Shown here: positions 1-7,735 of the stretch, piece by piece
Layout: every line of letters starts with the position of its first letter
Numbering within the stretch: position 1 is the first letter of the stretch
Source of the DNA: Pseudomonadota bacterium
GTDB lineage: Bacteria > Pseudomonadota > Gammaproteobacteria > Steroidobacterales > Steroidobacteraceae
DNA: 26,497 nucleotides
Reading direction: 5' to 3'
Assembly: GCA_023423065.1 (NCBI GenBank)
Contig: JAFAGC010000109.1
Coordinates: forward strand, 1-26,497
The notes under the pieces: model-generated
The model's input: the letters and a program-made list of their open reading frames with translations, nothing else
Database searches by the model: none
What the model was told of the DNA's origin: nothing
Translations under genes and position numbers: made by a program

Positions 1-20
1 GCCCGGAGTTGCCTCCGGGC
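1..20 (-). terminator. Hairpin downstream of the DegQ-like gene, possible terminator cut by the window edge
   Basis: Bases 1-7 (gcccgga) pair with 14-20 (tccgggc) around a six-base loop. The hairpin lies 35 bases past the stop of the minus-strand protease gene, where the long minus-strand gene run would end. Any U-tract for a minus-strand transcript would lie before position 1 and cannot be seen. The plus-strand flank has no T-run. Confidence 0.45.
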
Positions 21-54
21 GCCTTCTCGCGATCGGGTTGCATCAGCCCGGGCG

Positions 55-1545
55 TCAGCTCAGTCGAATGGGCACGAATACCTGGTTGCCATCGCGCTCG
101 AGCAGGATCGCGACGGTCTTCGAACCGTTCGCCGTCTCCTTCTTGAGCTCGTCCAGCGACTTCACCGTCTTGCCGTTGACGCCGAGGATGACGTCGCCGG
201 GACGCACGCCGGCCTGCGCCGCCGGCCCCGTCACGTCCTCGACCAGTAGATAGCCCTGCGTGTCGGCGCTCTTGCGCTCCTCGGCGCGGAGCGGCCGGAC
301 GGACAGGCCGAGCTTGTCGGCCTTGGCCGGTTCCTCGACGTCGCGATTCGCGACGCGCACGGGCTCTTCCTGGAACTCCTCGACCTTCACCTTGACGTTC
401 TTGCTCTGCTTGTCGCGCCACACTTCGATGTTGGCGGTCTCACCGGGCTTGATGGCCGAGATGACGCCGGGCAGTTGAGCGGAACGCTCCACGGACTTGC
501 CGTCGACGGACAGGATCACGTCGCCGGTCTTGATGCCGGCCTTCGCGGCGGGACCGTCGGAGATGACCTGCGTGACGAGCGCGCCGCGCGGACGATCGAG
601 CGTGAACGCATCGGCGAACTGCGCGTTCACTTCCTGGATCTGTACGCCGATGCGGCCGCGGGTCACCTTGCCGGTCGACACAAGCTGCTCGCGCACGTTG
701 TTGGCGACGTCGATCGGGATCGCGAACGACAGGCCCATGTAGCCGCCGCTGCGGCTGTAGATCTGCGAGTTGATGCCGACCACCTCGCCGCTGAGGTTGA
801 ACAGCGGTCCGCCCGAGTTGCCGGGATTCACGGCGACGTCGGTCTGGATGAACGGCACGAGACCGTCCTCGCCCGGCATCGCACGACCCGTCGCGCTGAC
901 GATGCCCGCGGTCACGCTGTTCTCGAACGAGAACGGCGAGCCGATCGCGAGCACCCACTCGCCCGGACGCAGCTTGCCCGGATCGCCGAGCTTCACGACC
1001 GGCAGATCCTTGGCTTCGATCTTGATGACGGCGACGTCGGTGCGACGGTCGACGCCAATTAGCTTCGCCGGGTATTCGCGTCGGTCCGTCATGCGCACGG
1101 TGATTTCGTCGGCGTCAGCCACGACGTGCGCGTTGGTGAGGATGTAGCCGTCCGCGCTCACGACGAAACCGGAGCCTTCGCCCTGGCGCTGCGGAATCTG
1201 GCCTCCATCGCGCTGATCGGGAGCCGGAATGCCGAAGCGGCGGAAGAATTCCTGCATCGGATCGTCTTCGTCCATCCCGCGATTGCGAGTGCGGGTCTGT
1301 GCCTTCTCGACCACGGACACGTTCACGACGGCGGGACCGACGCGTTCGACGAGCGTCGAGAAGTCGGGAAGAGCGCGGCCGTTCAGCGTGCCGACCGGCT
1401 GCGGCGGTGCAGCGGTCTCGGCGGCGGGCGCGGGCGCCGTCGCGTCGTTCTTGGAGGCGGCGACGGACGACTGAGGCGAACAGGCGCCAACCGCGAAAGC
1501 CACGATCACGACGCCGGCGAGACGTCTCGCAATGGATAGCGACAT
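55..1545 (-). CDS. degQ: Do/DegQ-family periplasmic serine endoprotease, probable lipoprotein
   Basis: An HtrA/Do-family ATP-independent protease and chaperone for misfolded envelope proteins, about 496 aa from this start. It has a trypsin-like domain with His (TNAHVV, about residue 140), Asp (RTDVAVIKI, about 170) and Ser (GNSGGP, about 244). Two PDZ domains follow, each with a 'GDVIL' motif. The N-terminus (SIARR, a hydrophobic stretch, then VGAC) reads as a lipoprotein signal with Cys22, then a flexible Ala/Pro linker; +2 is Ser, so outer-membrane sorting would be expected. Many Do proteases have an ordinary signal peptide instead. An ATG at 1641 is in frame with a strong AAGGAGG. I prefer 1545 because it has GAGGA upstream, starts just before the signal sequence and lies downstream of a candidate sigma-E promoter. 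The intervening 96 bases are also less GC-rich than the genes. degQ/degP/mucD paralogues are hard to separate, so the symbol is approximate. Confidence 0.93.
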   Translation of the reverse strand: MSLSIARRLAGVVIVAFAVGACSPQSSVAASKNDATAPAPAAETAAPPQPVGTLNGRALPDFSTLVERVGPAVVNVSVVEKAQTRTRNRGMDEDDPMQEFFRRFGIPAPDQRDGGQIPQRQGEGSGFVVSADGYILTNAHVVADADEITVRMTDRREYPAKLIGVDRRTDVAVIKIEAKDLPVVKLGDPGKLRPGEWVLAIGSPFSFENSVTAGIVSATGRAMPGEDGLVPFIQTDVAVNPGNSGGPLFNLSGEVVGINSQIYSRSGGYMGLSFAIPIDVANNVREQLVSTGKVTRGRIGVQIQEVNAQFADAFTLDRPRGALVTQVISDGPAAKAGIKTGDVILSVDGKSVERSAQLPGVISAIKPGETANIEVWRDKQSKNVKVKVEEFQEEPVRVANRDVEEPAKADKLGLSVRPLRAEERKSADTQGYLLVEDVTGPAAQAGVRPGDVILGVNGKTVKSLDELKKETANGSKTVAILLERDGNQVFVPIRLS

Positions 1546-1585
1546 ATCGGCAAGTCCTCGAATATCAGGGTACGGGAGTGCGGGT

Positions 1586-1613
1586 GTAGACCCGGCCGAT
1601 TTATTGAAGTTCA
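1586..1613 (-). promoter_or_regulatory. Candidate sigma-E/AlgU-type promoter for the DegQ-like protease
   Basis: On the minus strand TGAACTT (1613-1607) is followed by a 15-base spacer and GTCTAC (1591-1586). The known sigma-E pattern is GGAACTT, 15-16 bases, then GTCTAA. Transcription would start near 1578, about 33 bases before the ATG at 1545. Do-family proteases (degP, mucD) are classic sigma-E/AlgU targets, so position and gene agree. An overlapping housekeeping-like TTGAAA (1629-1624), 18 bases, AATAAA (1605-1600) is a second candidate. No expression evidence is available. Confidence 0.5.
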
Positions 1614-1658
1614 GAAGTCGGAGTTTCAAGCGCGATTTCATGAAGCCTCCTTAATCTG

Positions 1659-3212
1659 TTACCCGGACGCCCGATCCGGCACCGTTCCGATGCGCCCCGA
1701 AATACGGGCGTATCCCGCGGCGGCAAGCCCGAGGATGAGTGACAAAACCACCACCGGCCAGTTTCCCACACGGGCATACGGCGTGAGTCCCGTCCGCGGC
1801 TGCAGCTCGGCGCGTAATACCGTCGGCTCGTACTCCGGAGCCCGGGCGATGACCCTGCCGTGATGATCGATCACGGCGGACACGCCGTCGTTTGCCGCAC
1901 GCACCATAGGGCGCCCGGCTTCCTGCGTCCGCATGCGGCTGATCTGCAGGTGCTGATAACGCGCACTGGACCGTCCGAACCACGCGTCGTTGGTCACGTT
2001 CACGAGCAGCGTCGCCTCGCGCAGCGCCGGCAGCTGCGTCGAACCGTAGGCATCCTCGTAACACACCGTTGCGGCGATGCGATGTCCCGCGGCGCGCAGC
2101 GGCTGCTGTCGCGTCGCGCCGCGCGTGAAGTCCGCGTTCGGCAGGTTCATGAGACGCAGCCAGTCGCGCACGGCTTGCGGCACGGGCACGAATTCGGTGA
2201 ACGGCACGAGGTGATGTTTGTCGTGCCAGCCGATGCCCTCGGTGCCCGGGTCCATCGCCAGCACGGAGTTGAAGTAGTCGATCTCGCCGGTCTGCTCGTT
2301 CGCCGCGCCACGCAACGTGCCCATGACGAGCGCCGCGCCGTGCTCGGCGGCCGATAGATAGACGTCGCGGTAGAAAGGCACGACGTCGTTGGCGTAGGCC
2401 GGCACGGCCGACTCGGGCCACACGATGAGCCGCGCGCCGCGTGCTTCTTCCGTGAGCCTGCGGTACAGCTCCTGCGTCGCCTCCACGTCGGTGGTCCACT
2501 TCTGGTCCTGCGGCACCGCGCCCTGCGCCACGGCCACCTCGAGCGGCCGCGGCGTCGGCTGAGTCCACTCGATGCCGCGCAGCGCGAACGCCGCGATCCA
2601 GACCAGCGCGAACACCGCCCCCGCGGCAATGCGCTCGCGCGAGTTGCCGAGCACCGCGGTCGCGATCGCGCCGCCCAGCACCAGCACGGCGAGTCCGATG
2701 CCGTATTGGCCCACGACGGGCGCGAGGCTCGCGAGCCAGGTATCCGTCTGCGAGTAACCCAAGGCGAGCCAGCCGAAGCCGGTCAGGAACCAGCTGCGGA
2801 ACCACTCGATGAGCAGCCAGGCCGCCGGAATGCCGGCGAGCCAGCGCCACGCGCCGCGCGCCGGCAGGAACCGCGCCACCGACCATCCTAACAAGGCGTG
2901 ATAGGCGCCCATGATCGCGACGAGCCCGATCATGAGGAACGCCGTCAGATAGAGCGGCGCGCCGCCGATCTGCGCGATCGCGATGTACAACCAGTAGGTG
3001 CCGGCCGCGAACGTGCCGGCGTTGAACCAGAACCCGAGCACGGCCGCACGGCGCGGCGTTGCGTCGTCCCAGAGCAGGACGAGCGCCGCCGGCATGAGGA
3101 TCGCGAGAGGCCAGAGCCCCGCGGGCGCGAACGCGAGGGACAACAGCGAACCGGCAGCGAACGCGACGGTACTGCCGACGTAACGCTGCGCGAGTAGATT
3201 GCGCAGGTTCAC
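1659..3212 (-). CDS. lnt: Apolipoprotein N-acyltransferase
   Basis: Adds the third acyl chain to the N-terminal cysteine of diacylated lipoproteins in the inner membrane, the last step of lipoprotein maturation. At 517 aa it is the usual length. The first ~210 residues are a series of hydrophobic membrane segments; residues ~225-485 form the nitrilase-like periplasmic domain. The catalytic triad is visible: Glu267 in VWPESAVP, Lys332 in WHDKHHLVPF, Cys384 in VCYEDAYG, matching E267/K335/C387 of the E. coli enzyme. A final hydrophobic helix (WPVVVLSLILGLAAAGY) closes the protein. The ATG overlaps the stop of the upstream ybeX gene by four bases, so the two are probably translationally coupled. 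The next gene downstream is itself a predicted lipoprotein and so a likely Lnt substrate. Confidence 0.97.
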   Translation of the reverse strand: MNLRNLLAQRYVGSTVAFAAGSLLSLAFAPAGLWPLAILMPAALVLLWDDATPRRAAVLGFWFNAGTFAAGTYWLYIAIAQIGGAPLYLTAFLMIGLVAIMGAYHALLGWSVARFLPARGAWRWLAGIPAAWLLIEWFRSWFLTGFGWLALGYSQTDTWLASLAPVVGQYGIGLAVLVLGGAIATAVLGNSRERIAAGAVFALVWIAAFALRGIEWTQPTPRPLEVAVAQGAVPQDQKWTTDVEATQELYRRLTEEARGARLIVWPESAVPAYANDVVPFYRDVYLSAAEHGAALVMGTLRGAANEQTGEIDYFNSVLAMDPGTEGIGWHDKHHLVPFTEFVPVPQAVRDWLRLMNLPNADFTRGATRQQPLRAAGHRIAATVCYEDAYGSTQLPALREATLLVNVTNDAWFGRSSARYQHLQISRMRTQEAGRPMVRAANDGVSAVIDHHGRVIARAPEYEPTVLRAELQPRTGLTPYARVGNWPVVVLSLILGLAAAGYARISGRIGTVPDRASG

Positions 3213-4105
3213 TCTTCCTGGAGAGGCCGGTCTTCGGGCGCCACGATTTCGCGCGGCGTGGTGAGCCGCATCGTGTCGATGCGGCGACGGTCGAAACGCA
3301 ACACCTTGAGCTCGCAGTCGGCGAGCTGCAGCGTCTCGCCGCGGCGCGGCAGGCGCCCGAGCTGGTTCATGACGAGCCCGGCGACCGTGTCGAACTCGTC
3401 GTCGGACAGATCCGTCTGGAAGTATTCGTTGAACTCCTCGATCGGCGTCTGACCGCGCACGATGTACTGGTGGTCGCCTTCCTTGCGGATGTTCTGTTCC
3501 TCGTCGATGTCGTGTTCGTCGTCGATGTCGCCGACGATCTGCTCGATGACATCCTCGATGGTGACGAGGCCCCCGATGCCGCCGTATTCGTCGGCGACGA
3601 TCGCCATGTGCACGCGCGAACGGCGCATTTCGCGCAGCAGCACGTTGAGGCGCTTGGACTCAGGTACGAACACCGGCGGCCGCATGAATTCCTTGATGTC
3701 GAACTCGGCGCTGCCGTCGCCCTTTTCGACGGCGATGCGCAGCAGATCCTTCGCCAGCAGGATCCCGACCACCTTCTCGCGATCCTCGTCCATGACGGGG
3801 AAGCGCGAGTGTCCGCTTTCGATCACGGTCCTGAGCAGCTCGCCGGGTTCGTCGTCGCGATTGATGACGGTCATCTGCGAGCGCGGCACCATGATGTCGC
3901 GCACCTGGATGTCGGCGACGCCGAGGACGCCCTCGAGCATCGCGAGCGCATCGCCTTCGATGACGCCCTGCAACGCGGCTTCGCGCAGGTATTCGACGAC
4001 CTCGCCGCGATCCTGTGCTTCGCCCGCCATCTTGCGCGACAACTTGCGCAGCCATCGGCCGCTCGCGCCCGAATCCCGTTCCCGTTCTTTTTCCTTCGCG
4101 CTCAT
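3209..4105 (-). CDS. ybeX: CBS-domain protein YbeX/CorC (HlyC/CorC family)
   Basis: A cytosolic 298-aa protein of the CorC/HlyC/TlyC group, linked in the literature to magnesium and cobalt efflux and, in the ybeZYX-lnt cluster, to ribosome metabolism. The N-terminus is very charged. CBS repeat 1 spans about residues 66-125 (IMVPRSQM, HSRFPV) and CBS repeat 2 about 140-195 (FMRPPVFVP, ADEYGGIGGLVTIEDVIEQIVGDI). The C-terminal transporter-associated domain covers about 213-285 (DEFDTVAGLVMNQLGRLPRRGE). There are no membrane segments, so this is the short YbeX form and not the membrane-spanning TlyC form. It overlaps ybeY upstream and lnt downstream by four bases each. corC is a synonym. Confidence 0.95.
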   Translation of the reverse strand: MSAKEKERERDSGASGRWLRKLSRKMAGEAQDRGEVVEYLREAALQGVIEGDALAMLEGVLGVADIQVRDIMVPRSQMTVINRDDEPGELLRTVIESGHSRFPVMDEDREKVVGILLAKDLLRIAVEKGDGSAEFDIKEFMRPPVFVPESKRLNVLLREMRRSRVHMAIVADEYGGIGGLVTIEDVIEQIVGDIDDEHDIDEEQNIRKEGDHQYIVRGQTPIEEFNEYFQTDLSDDEFDTVAGLVMNQLGRLPRRGETLQLADCELKVLRFDRRRIDTMRLTTPREIVAPEDRPLQEE

Positions 4106-4578
4106 GTGTACGGATTCCCGAAACCAAAACCTCTGAGGACGGCGATCTCGCGCCGTTCCATTTTCATGCGGTCGCGCTCGCCCCTTTCGTGGTCGTAGCC
4201 GACCAGATGCAGGGCGCCGTGCACGACCATGTGCGCCCAGTGCGCCTCCAGCTTCTTGCCGTCGCGTTCGGCCTCGCGCCGCACGACTTCGGCGCAGATC
4301 ACGAGGTCACCGAGCGGCAGGCGAAAATCATGCGGCTTGCCGCGCCTGTCCTGATCGGGCGCCGGGAACGACAGCACGTTCGTGGGTTTGTCCTTGTCGC
4401 GCCACAGGCGATTGAGCTCGCGGCTCTCCGCGGCTTTCACGACACGCACCGCGATTTCGCGGCCCTCGCCGCGCCGCCCGAGAGCGGCCGCGGCCCAGCG
4501 TTCCATGCGCGCGGACGAGGGCGTCCAGGCCCGCGTGCCGCAAGCGAGTTCGAGCTTGAGGCCGCGCGGTCCATTCAT
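4102..4578 (-). CDS. ybeY: Endoribonuclease/rRNA maturation factor YbeY
   Basis: A zinc-dependent single-strand endoribonuclease used in 16S rRNA 3'-end maturation and ribosome quality control, 158 aa. The family's zinc motif, three histidines in H-x3-H-x5-H, is intact: His120, His124 and His130 in HGALHLVGYDH. The upstream TNVLSFP motif (residues ~66-72) is also present. The ATG overlaps the stop of the PhoH-like gene, and its own stop overlaps the ATG of ybeX. This order is conserved across many proteobacteria and supports the assignment. Confidence 0.96.
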   Translation of the reverse strand: MNGPRGLKLELACGTRAWTPSSARMERWAAAALGRRGEGREIAVRVVKAAESRELNRLWRDKDKPTNVLSFPAPDQDRRGKPHDFRLPLGDLVICAEVVRREAERDGKKLEAHWAHMVVHGALHLVGYDHERGERDRMKMERREIAVLRGFGFGNPYT

Positions 4579-5555
4579 GTCCGTTCGTCGGGCGAATGCG
4601 CTTCGTACGCCTGCACGATGCGTTGGACCAGCGGATGCCGCACGACGTCGGCGGCGGCGAAATGCGTGAAGGCGACGCCATCGGTCTGGCGCAGGATGCT
4701 GATCACGTGTTTGAGCCCGGACATCTTGCCGGCGGGCAGATCCGTCTGCGTCACGTCGCCCGTGACCACCGCGCGCGAACCGAAGCCGATGCGCGTGAGG
4801 AACATCTTCATCTGTTCGGGCGTCGTGTTCTGCGCCTCGTCGAGGATGATGAACGAATCGTTGAGCGAGCGGCCGCGCATGAACGCGAGCGGCGCGACTT
4901 CGATGACGTTGCGCTCGATGTAGCGCACCACGCGATCGAAGCCCAGCATTTCATAGAGCGCGTCGTAGATAGGCCGCAGGTACGGGTCGACCTTCTGCGT
5001 GAGATCGCCCGGCAGGAAGCCGAGCCGCTCGCCGGCTTCGACCGCGGGCCGCGTGAGCACGATGCGGCGGATCTTGTCGGCCTGCAGCGCCTCGACGGCG
5101 CACGCGACGGCGAGGAAAGTCTTGCCCGTGCCGGCCGGCCCGATGCCGAAGGTCAGGTCCTTCGAGCGGATGTTCGCGAGGTATTCGCGCTGGTTGCGGC
5201 CGCGCGCGCGGATCGTGCCGCGCATCACGCGCACGGTGCTTTCGTCGCGCGGCTCGTCGGCGCCGATCGCGCCCGGCAGGTCGCGCGAATCGCGCAGCGC
5301 CAGGTGCACGCGGTCGAGCGAGACGTCTTCCTTCGCGGTGGCCGCGAACAGGTCGCGCACGACGTCTTCGGCGGCGTGCGCGCGCGTCCCGACGATGCGG
5401 AAATGGGCGCCGCGCCGCTTCACGGCGACGCCCATGCGGTCCTCGATGAGGCGCAGGTTCTCGTCGAGCGGGCCGCAGAGATTGGCCAGCCGCGTGTTGT
5501 CGGGCGGCGCGAGCTCGAATTCGCGGTCGGCGTCGATGGGTTCGGGCGTGGACAT
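4575..5555 (-). CDS. ybeZ: PhoH-like ATPase YbeZ
   Basis: A P-loop NTPase of the PhoH family, thought to act with YbeY in RNA metabolism. It has 326 aa from the ATG at 5555, which overlaps the miaB stop by one base (TGATG). The first ~110 residues form the small N-terminal domain. Walker A is GPAGTGKT (139-146) and Walker B is FIILDEAQN (about 235-243). Other PhoH signatures are RPAVEAGERLGFLPGDL (169-185) and TGDVTQTDLP (265-274). The reading frame stays open far upstream across miaB, but those residues are arginine-rich antisense-type sequence and the gene order fixes the start here. No strong Shine-Dalgarno is visible, consistent with coupling to miaB translation. Confidence 0.95.
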   Translation of the reverse strand: MSTPEPIDADREFELAPPDNTRLANLCGPLDENLRLIEDRMGVAVKRRGAHFRIVGTRAHAAEDVVRDLFAATAKEDVSLDRVHLALRDSRDLPGAIGADEPRDESTVRVMRGTIRARGRNQREYLANIRSKDLTFGIGPAGTGKTFLAVACAVEALQADKIRRIVLTRPAVEAGERLGFLPGDLTQKVDPYLRPIYDALYEMLGFDRVVRYIERNVIEVAPLAFMRGRSLNDSFIILDEAQNTTPEQMKMFLTRIGFGSRAVVTGDVTQTDLPAGKMSGLKHVISILRQTDGVAFTHFAAADVVRHPLVQRIVQAYEAHSPDERT

Positions 5556-6925
5556 CAGGAATTCGCCGCGAGTCGCGGCTGCGCGCCGTCGGATGCGTCG
5601 CATGCGGCCAGGCGTCCGCGCAGCGATTGCGGCAGCGCCTTGACGATGTCGACGTCGACGAAGCGGCCGATCAGCGAGGCGGGTCCCGCGAAGTTCACCC
5701 AGCGACCGTTTTCCGTGCGGCCCGCGAGCTCGTTCGTGTCTTTCTTCGAGGGACGTGCGACGAGCACGCGTTGCATCGTGCCCACCATCGTTTCGCTGAT
5801 GGCGCGCGCCTGCTCGTTCAACTGCGCCTGCAGGCGCGCGAGCCGTTGCTGTTTCACTTCGTGGGGCACGTCGTCGGCGAGCGCCGCCGCCGGGGTGCCC
5901 GGACGCTGGCTGTAGATGAACGAGAACGACTGGTCGAAGTTCGCATCCCGCACGAGTTTCAGTGTGGCCTCGAAATCGCGCTCTGTCTCCCCGGGGAAAC
6001 CGACAATGATGTCGGTGGAAACCGATATCGTCGGGCGCACCGCGCGCAGCCTGCGCAATTTCTCCTTGAACTCGAGCGCCGTGTAGCCGCGCTTCATGGC
6101 GGACAGGATCCGGTCGGAGCCCGACTGCACCGCGAGGTGCAACTGGTTCGCGAGTTTGGGTACGTTGGCGTAGGCCTCGATCAGCGAGTCGCCGAACTCC
6201 ACCGGGTGCGACGTCGTGAAGCGGATGCGTTCGATGCCGTCCACCGCCGCGACGTAGTGAATCAGCGTCGCGAGGTCGACGACGGTGCCGTCGGCCATCT
6301 CGCCCGCGTAGGCGTTGACGTTCTGGCCTAACAAGGTGATCTCGCCCACGCCCTGCGCCGCGAGCGAACGCACTTCGTCCATCACGGACTCGAAGCCGCG
6401 GCTCACTTCGTCGCCGCGCGTGTAGGGCACGACGCAGAACGTGCAGTACTTGCTGCAGCCTTCCATCACCGACACGAACGCGCTCGCGCCTTCGGCGCGC
6501 GGTTCGGGGAGGTTGTCGAACTTTTCGATCTCGGGGAACGAGACGTCGATGACCGAGCGGCCGGTCTTCTTGAGCTCGCCGATCATGTCGGGGAGCCGAT
6601 GCAGGGTCTGCGGTCCGAATACCAGGTCGACGAACGGCGCGCGACGCGTGATGCCCTCGCCTTCCTGGCTCGCGACGCAGCCGCCCACGCCGATCAGCAC
6701 GTGCGGCTTGAGTTTCTTGAGCGCGCGCCATTCGCCCAGCAACGAATACACCTTGTCCTCGGCCTTCTCGCGCACCGAGCAGGTGTTCATGATGAGGACG
6801 TCGGCCTGGGACGGGTCGTCGGTGGGCTCGAGGCCGGAGCCAGCGCCGAGCACGTCGCCCATACGGGCCGAGTCGTACTCATTCATCTGGCAGCCGAAAG
6901 TCTTGATGTAGTAGCGGCCGGGCAT
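5555..6925 (-). CDS. miaB: tRNA-2-methylthio-N6-dimethylallyladenosine synthase MiaB
   Basis: A radical-SAM methylthiotransferase that converts i6A37 to ms2i6A37 in tRNAs reading UNN codons; 456 aa. The N-terminal UPF0004 domain carries the three cysteines of the auxiliary cluster: Cys12 (TFGCQMNEYDS), Cys49 (NTCSVREKAE) and Cys83 (GGCVAS). The radical-SAM CxxxCxxC is Cys157/161/164 in GCSKYCTFCVVPYTRG. A TRAM domain occupies the last ~65 residues. The ATG at 6925 gives the standard MPGRYYIKTFGCQMN start; a TTG at 6979 would add 18 atypical residues. No good Shine-Dalgarno precedes 6925. It heads the minus-strand run miaB-ybeZ-ybeY-ybeX-lnt. Confidence 0.97.
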   Translation of the reverse strand: MPGRYYIKTFGCQMNEYDSARMGDVLGAGSGLEPTDDPSQADVLIMNTCSVREKAEDKVYSLLGEWRALKKLKPHVLIGVGGCVASQEGEGITRRAPFVDLVFGPQTLHRLPDMIGELKKTGRSVIDVSFPEIEKFDNLPEPRAEGASAFVSVMEGCSKYCTFCVVPYTRGDEVSRGFESVMDEVRSLAAQGVGEITLLGQNVNAYAGEMADGTVVDLATLIHYVAAVDGIERIRFTTSHPVEFGDSLIEAYANVPKLANQLHLAVQSGSDRILSAMKRGYTALEFKEKLRRLRAVRPTISVSTDIIVGFPGETERDFEATLKLVRDANFDQSFSFIYSQRPGTPAAALADDVPHEVKQQRLARLQAQLNEQARAISETMVGTMQRVLVARPSKKDTNELAGRTENGRWVNFAGPASLIGRFVDVDIVKALPQSLRGRLAACDASDGAQPRLAANS

Positions 6926-6947
6926 TGCAGGGCGAGGGGAATAGCGG

Positions 6948-6962
6948 GCGATAGGGTATCGC
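6948..6962 (-). other. Small hairpin in the miaB leader
   Basis: GCGATA (6948-6953) and TATCGC (6957-6962) form a perfect six-base-pair stem with a three-base loop, 23 bases before the miaB ATG. It is short and not followed by a U-tract, so it is not a terminator. Any regulatory role is speculative. Confidence 0.3.
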
Positions 6963-6979
6963 ACTTCCCCAGCCCGCAA

Positions 6980-7008
6980 TATTTACCTGTTGAAACAATA
7001 GCTTATAA
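6980..7008 (-). promoter_or_regulatory. Candidate promoter for the miaB operon
   Basis: On the minus strand TTATAA (7008-7003), 17 bases, then TAAATA (6985-6980). This lies in the only AT-rich patch between the ssb terminator and miaB. The -35 is weak (3/6) and the -10 fair (4/6). Placement directly after the ssb terminator supports a promoter here even if the exact boxes are wrong. Confidence 0.35.
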
Positions 7009-7010
7009 AT

Positions 7011-7035
7011 GAAAAGGCCCCGCGCCGCGGGGCCC
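7011..7035 (-). terminator. Intrinsic terminator after ssb
   Basis: GGCCCCGC (7016-7023) pairs with GCGGGGCC (7027-7034) around a three-base loop. On the minus strand the stem is followed by TTTTC and further T-rich sequence from 7015 downward, the classic form. It lies 21 bases past the ssb stop and separates ssb from miaB. Confidence 0.85.
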
Positions 7036-7055
7036 TTCCGGAATCGACCCGTGGT

Positions 7056-7553
7056 TCAGAACGGGATGTCGTCGTCGAAGTCGCCGCCGCCCTTGTCGCC
7101 GCCGGCGGGCGCGCCCTGGTCGAAGTCGTCCGGCGGCGGGCTGCTCTGCTGGCGTCCGCGGCCACCGCCGCCTCCGCCGCCACCGCCGTAGTCACCGCCA
7201 CCCATGCCGCCGCCGCCGCGCGAGTCGAGCATCTGCATCTCGTTCGCGATGATCTCGGTGGTGTAGCGGTCGTTGCCCTGCTTGTCCTGCCACTTGCGCG
7301 TGCGCAGGCTGCCTTCGATGTAGACCTTGCTGCCCTTCTTCAGGTACTCGCCGGCGATCTCACCGAGCCGGCCGAACAACGCGACGTTGTGCCACTCGGT
7401 GCGCTCCTTCTGCTCGCCGGATTGCTTGTCCTTCCAGTTCTCGCTGGTCGCGACACGGATGTTCGCGACCGTCATGCCGGAGGGCATGGCGCGGGTTTCC
7501 GGGTCTGCGCCCAGATTGCCGATCAGGATGACTTTGTTGATTCCCCGCGCCAT
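7056..7553 (-). CDS. ssb: Single-stranded DNA-binding protein
   Basis: Binds single-stranded DNA in replication, recombination and repair, 165 aa. The N-terminal OB fold (about residues 1-110) starts with MARGINKVILIGNLGADPE and includes ATSENWKD and TEWHNVALFGRL. A glycine-rich disordered linker follows (nine consecutive glycines near residue 128). The acidic tip DDDIPF recruits partner proteins. The ATG at 7553 is preceded by GAAGGGCACGAC, an acceptable ribosome-binding site; upstream in-frame sequence is not SSB-like and is excluded. It stands as a single gene, divergent from the next plus-strand gene, with its own terminator. Confidence 0.97.
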   Translation of the reverse strand: MARGINKVILIGNLGADPETRAMPSGMTVANIRVATSENWKDKQSGEQKERTEWHNVALFGRLGEIAGEYLKKGSKVYIEGSLRTRKWQDKQGNDRYTTEIIANEMQMLDSRGGGGMGGGDYGGGGGGGGGRGRQQSSPPPDDFDQGAPAGGDKGGGDFDDDIPF

Positions 7554-7588
7554 GTCGTGCCCTTCATCGAAAGAAATTCTGGGGCGGG

Positions 7589-7618
7589 ATTGTACGGGCT
7601 GCGGCCGCGAAATGTAGC
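7589..7618 (-). promoter_or_regulatory. Candidate ssb promoter
   Basis: On the minus strand TACAAT (7594-7589) is a good -10 box, with GCTACA (7618-7613) as a poor -35 at 18-base spacing. It would start ssb transcription roughly 30 bases upstream of the ATG. I saw no LexA-type CTGT-N8-ACAG site in this gap. Confidence 0.35.
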
Positions 7619-7735
7619 CACGTATCTGCACGTTCGCGCCGCGTATTCGCTGTACGAATCTTCGCCAATTCGATCGGCCGCGCGAAGCCGTGGCGGAGAT
7701 TCCGCGCGTAACCTCTGGAATACTCTCCGGCACGT

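Noticed and set aside
5556..6731. Apparent N-terminal fusion to the PhoH-like protein
   Set aside because: The upstream in-frame stretch is Arg-rich shadow of miaB. PhoH starts at 5555, just after the miaB stop.
7135..7220. GGC/GCC-rich tract in ssb as a phase-variable repeat
   Set aside because: It encodes the normal glycine-rich SSB linker with mixed codons, not a pure tandem repeat.
7554..7735. LexA/SOS box upstream of ssb
   Set aside because: No CTGT-N8-ACAG pattern is present in the gap.
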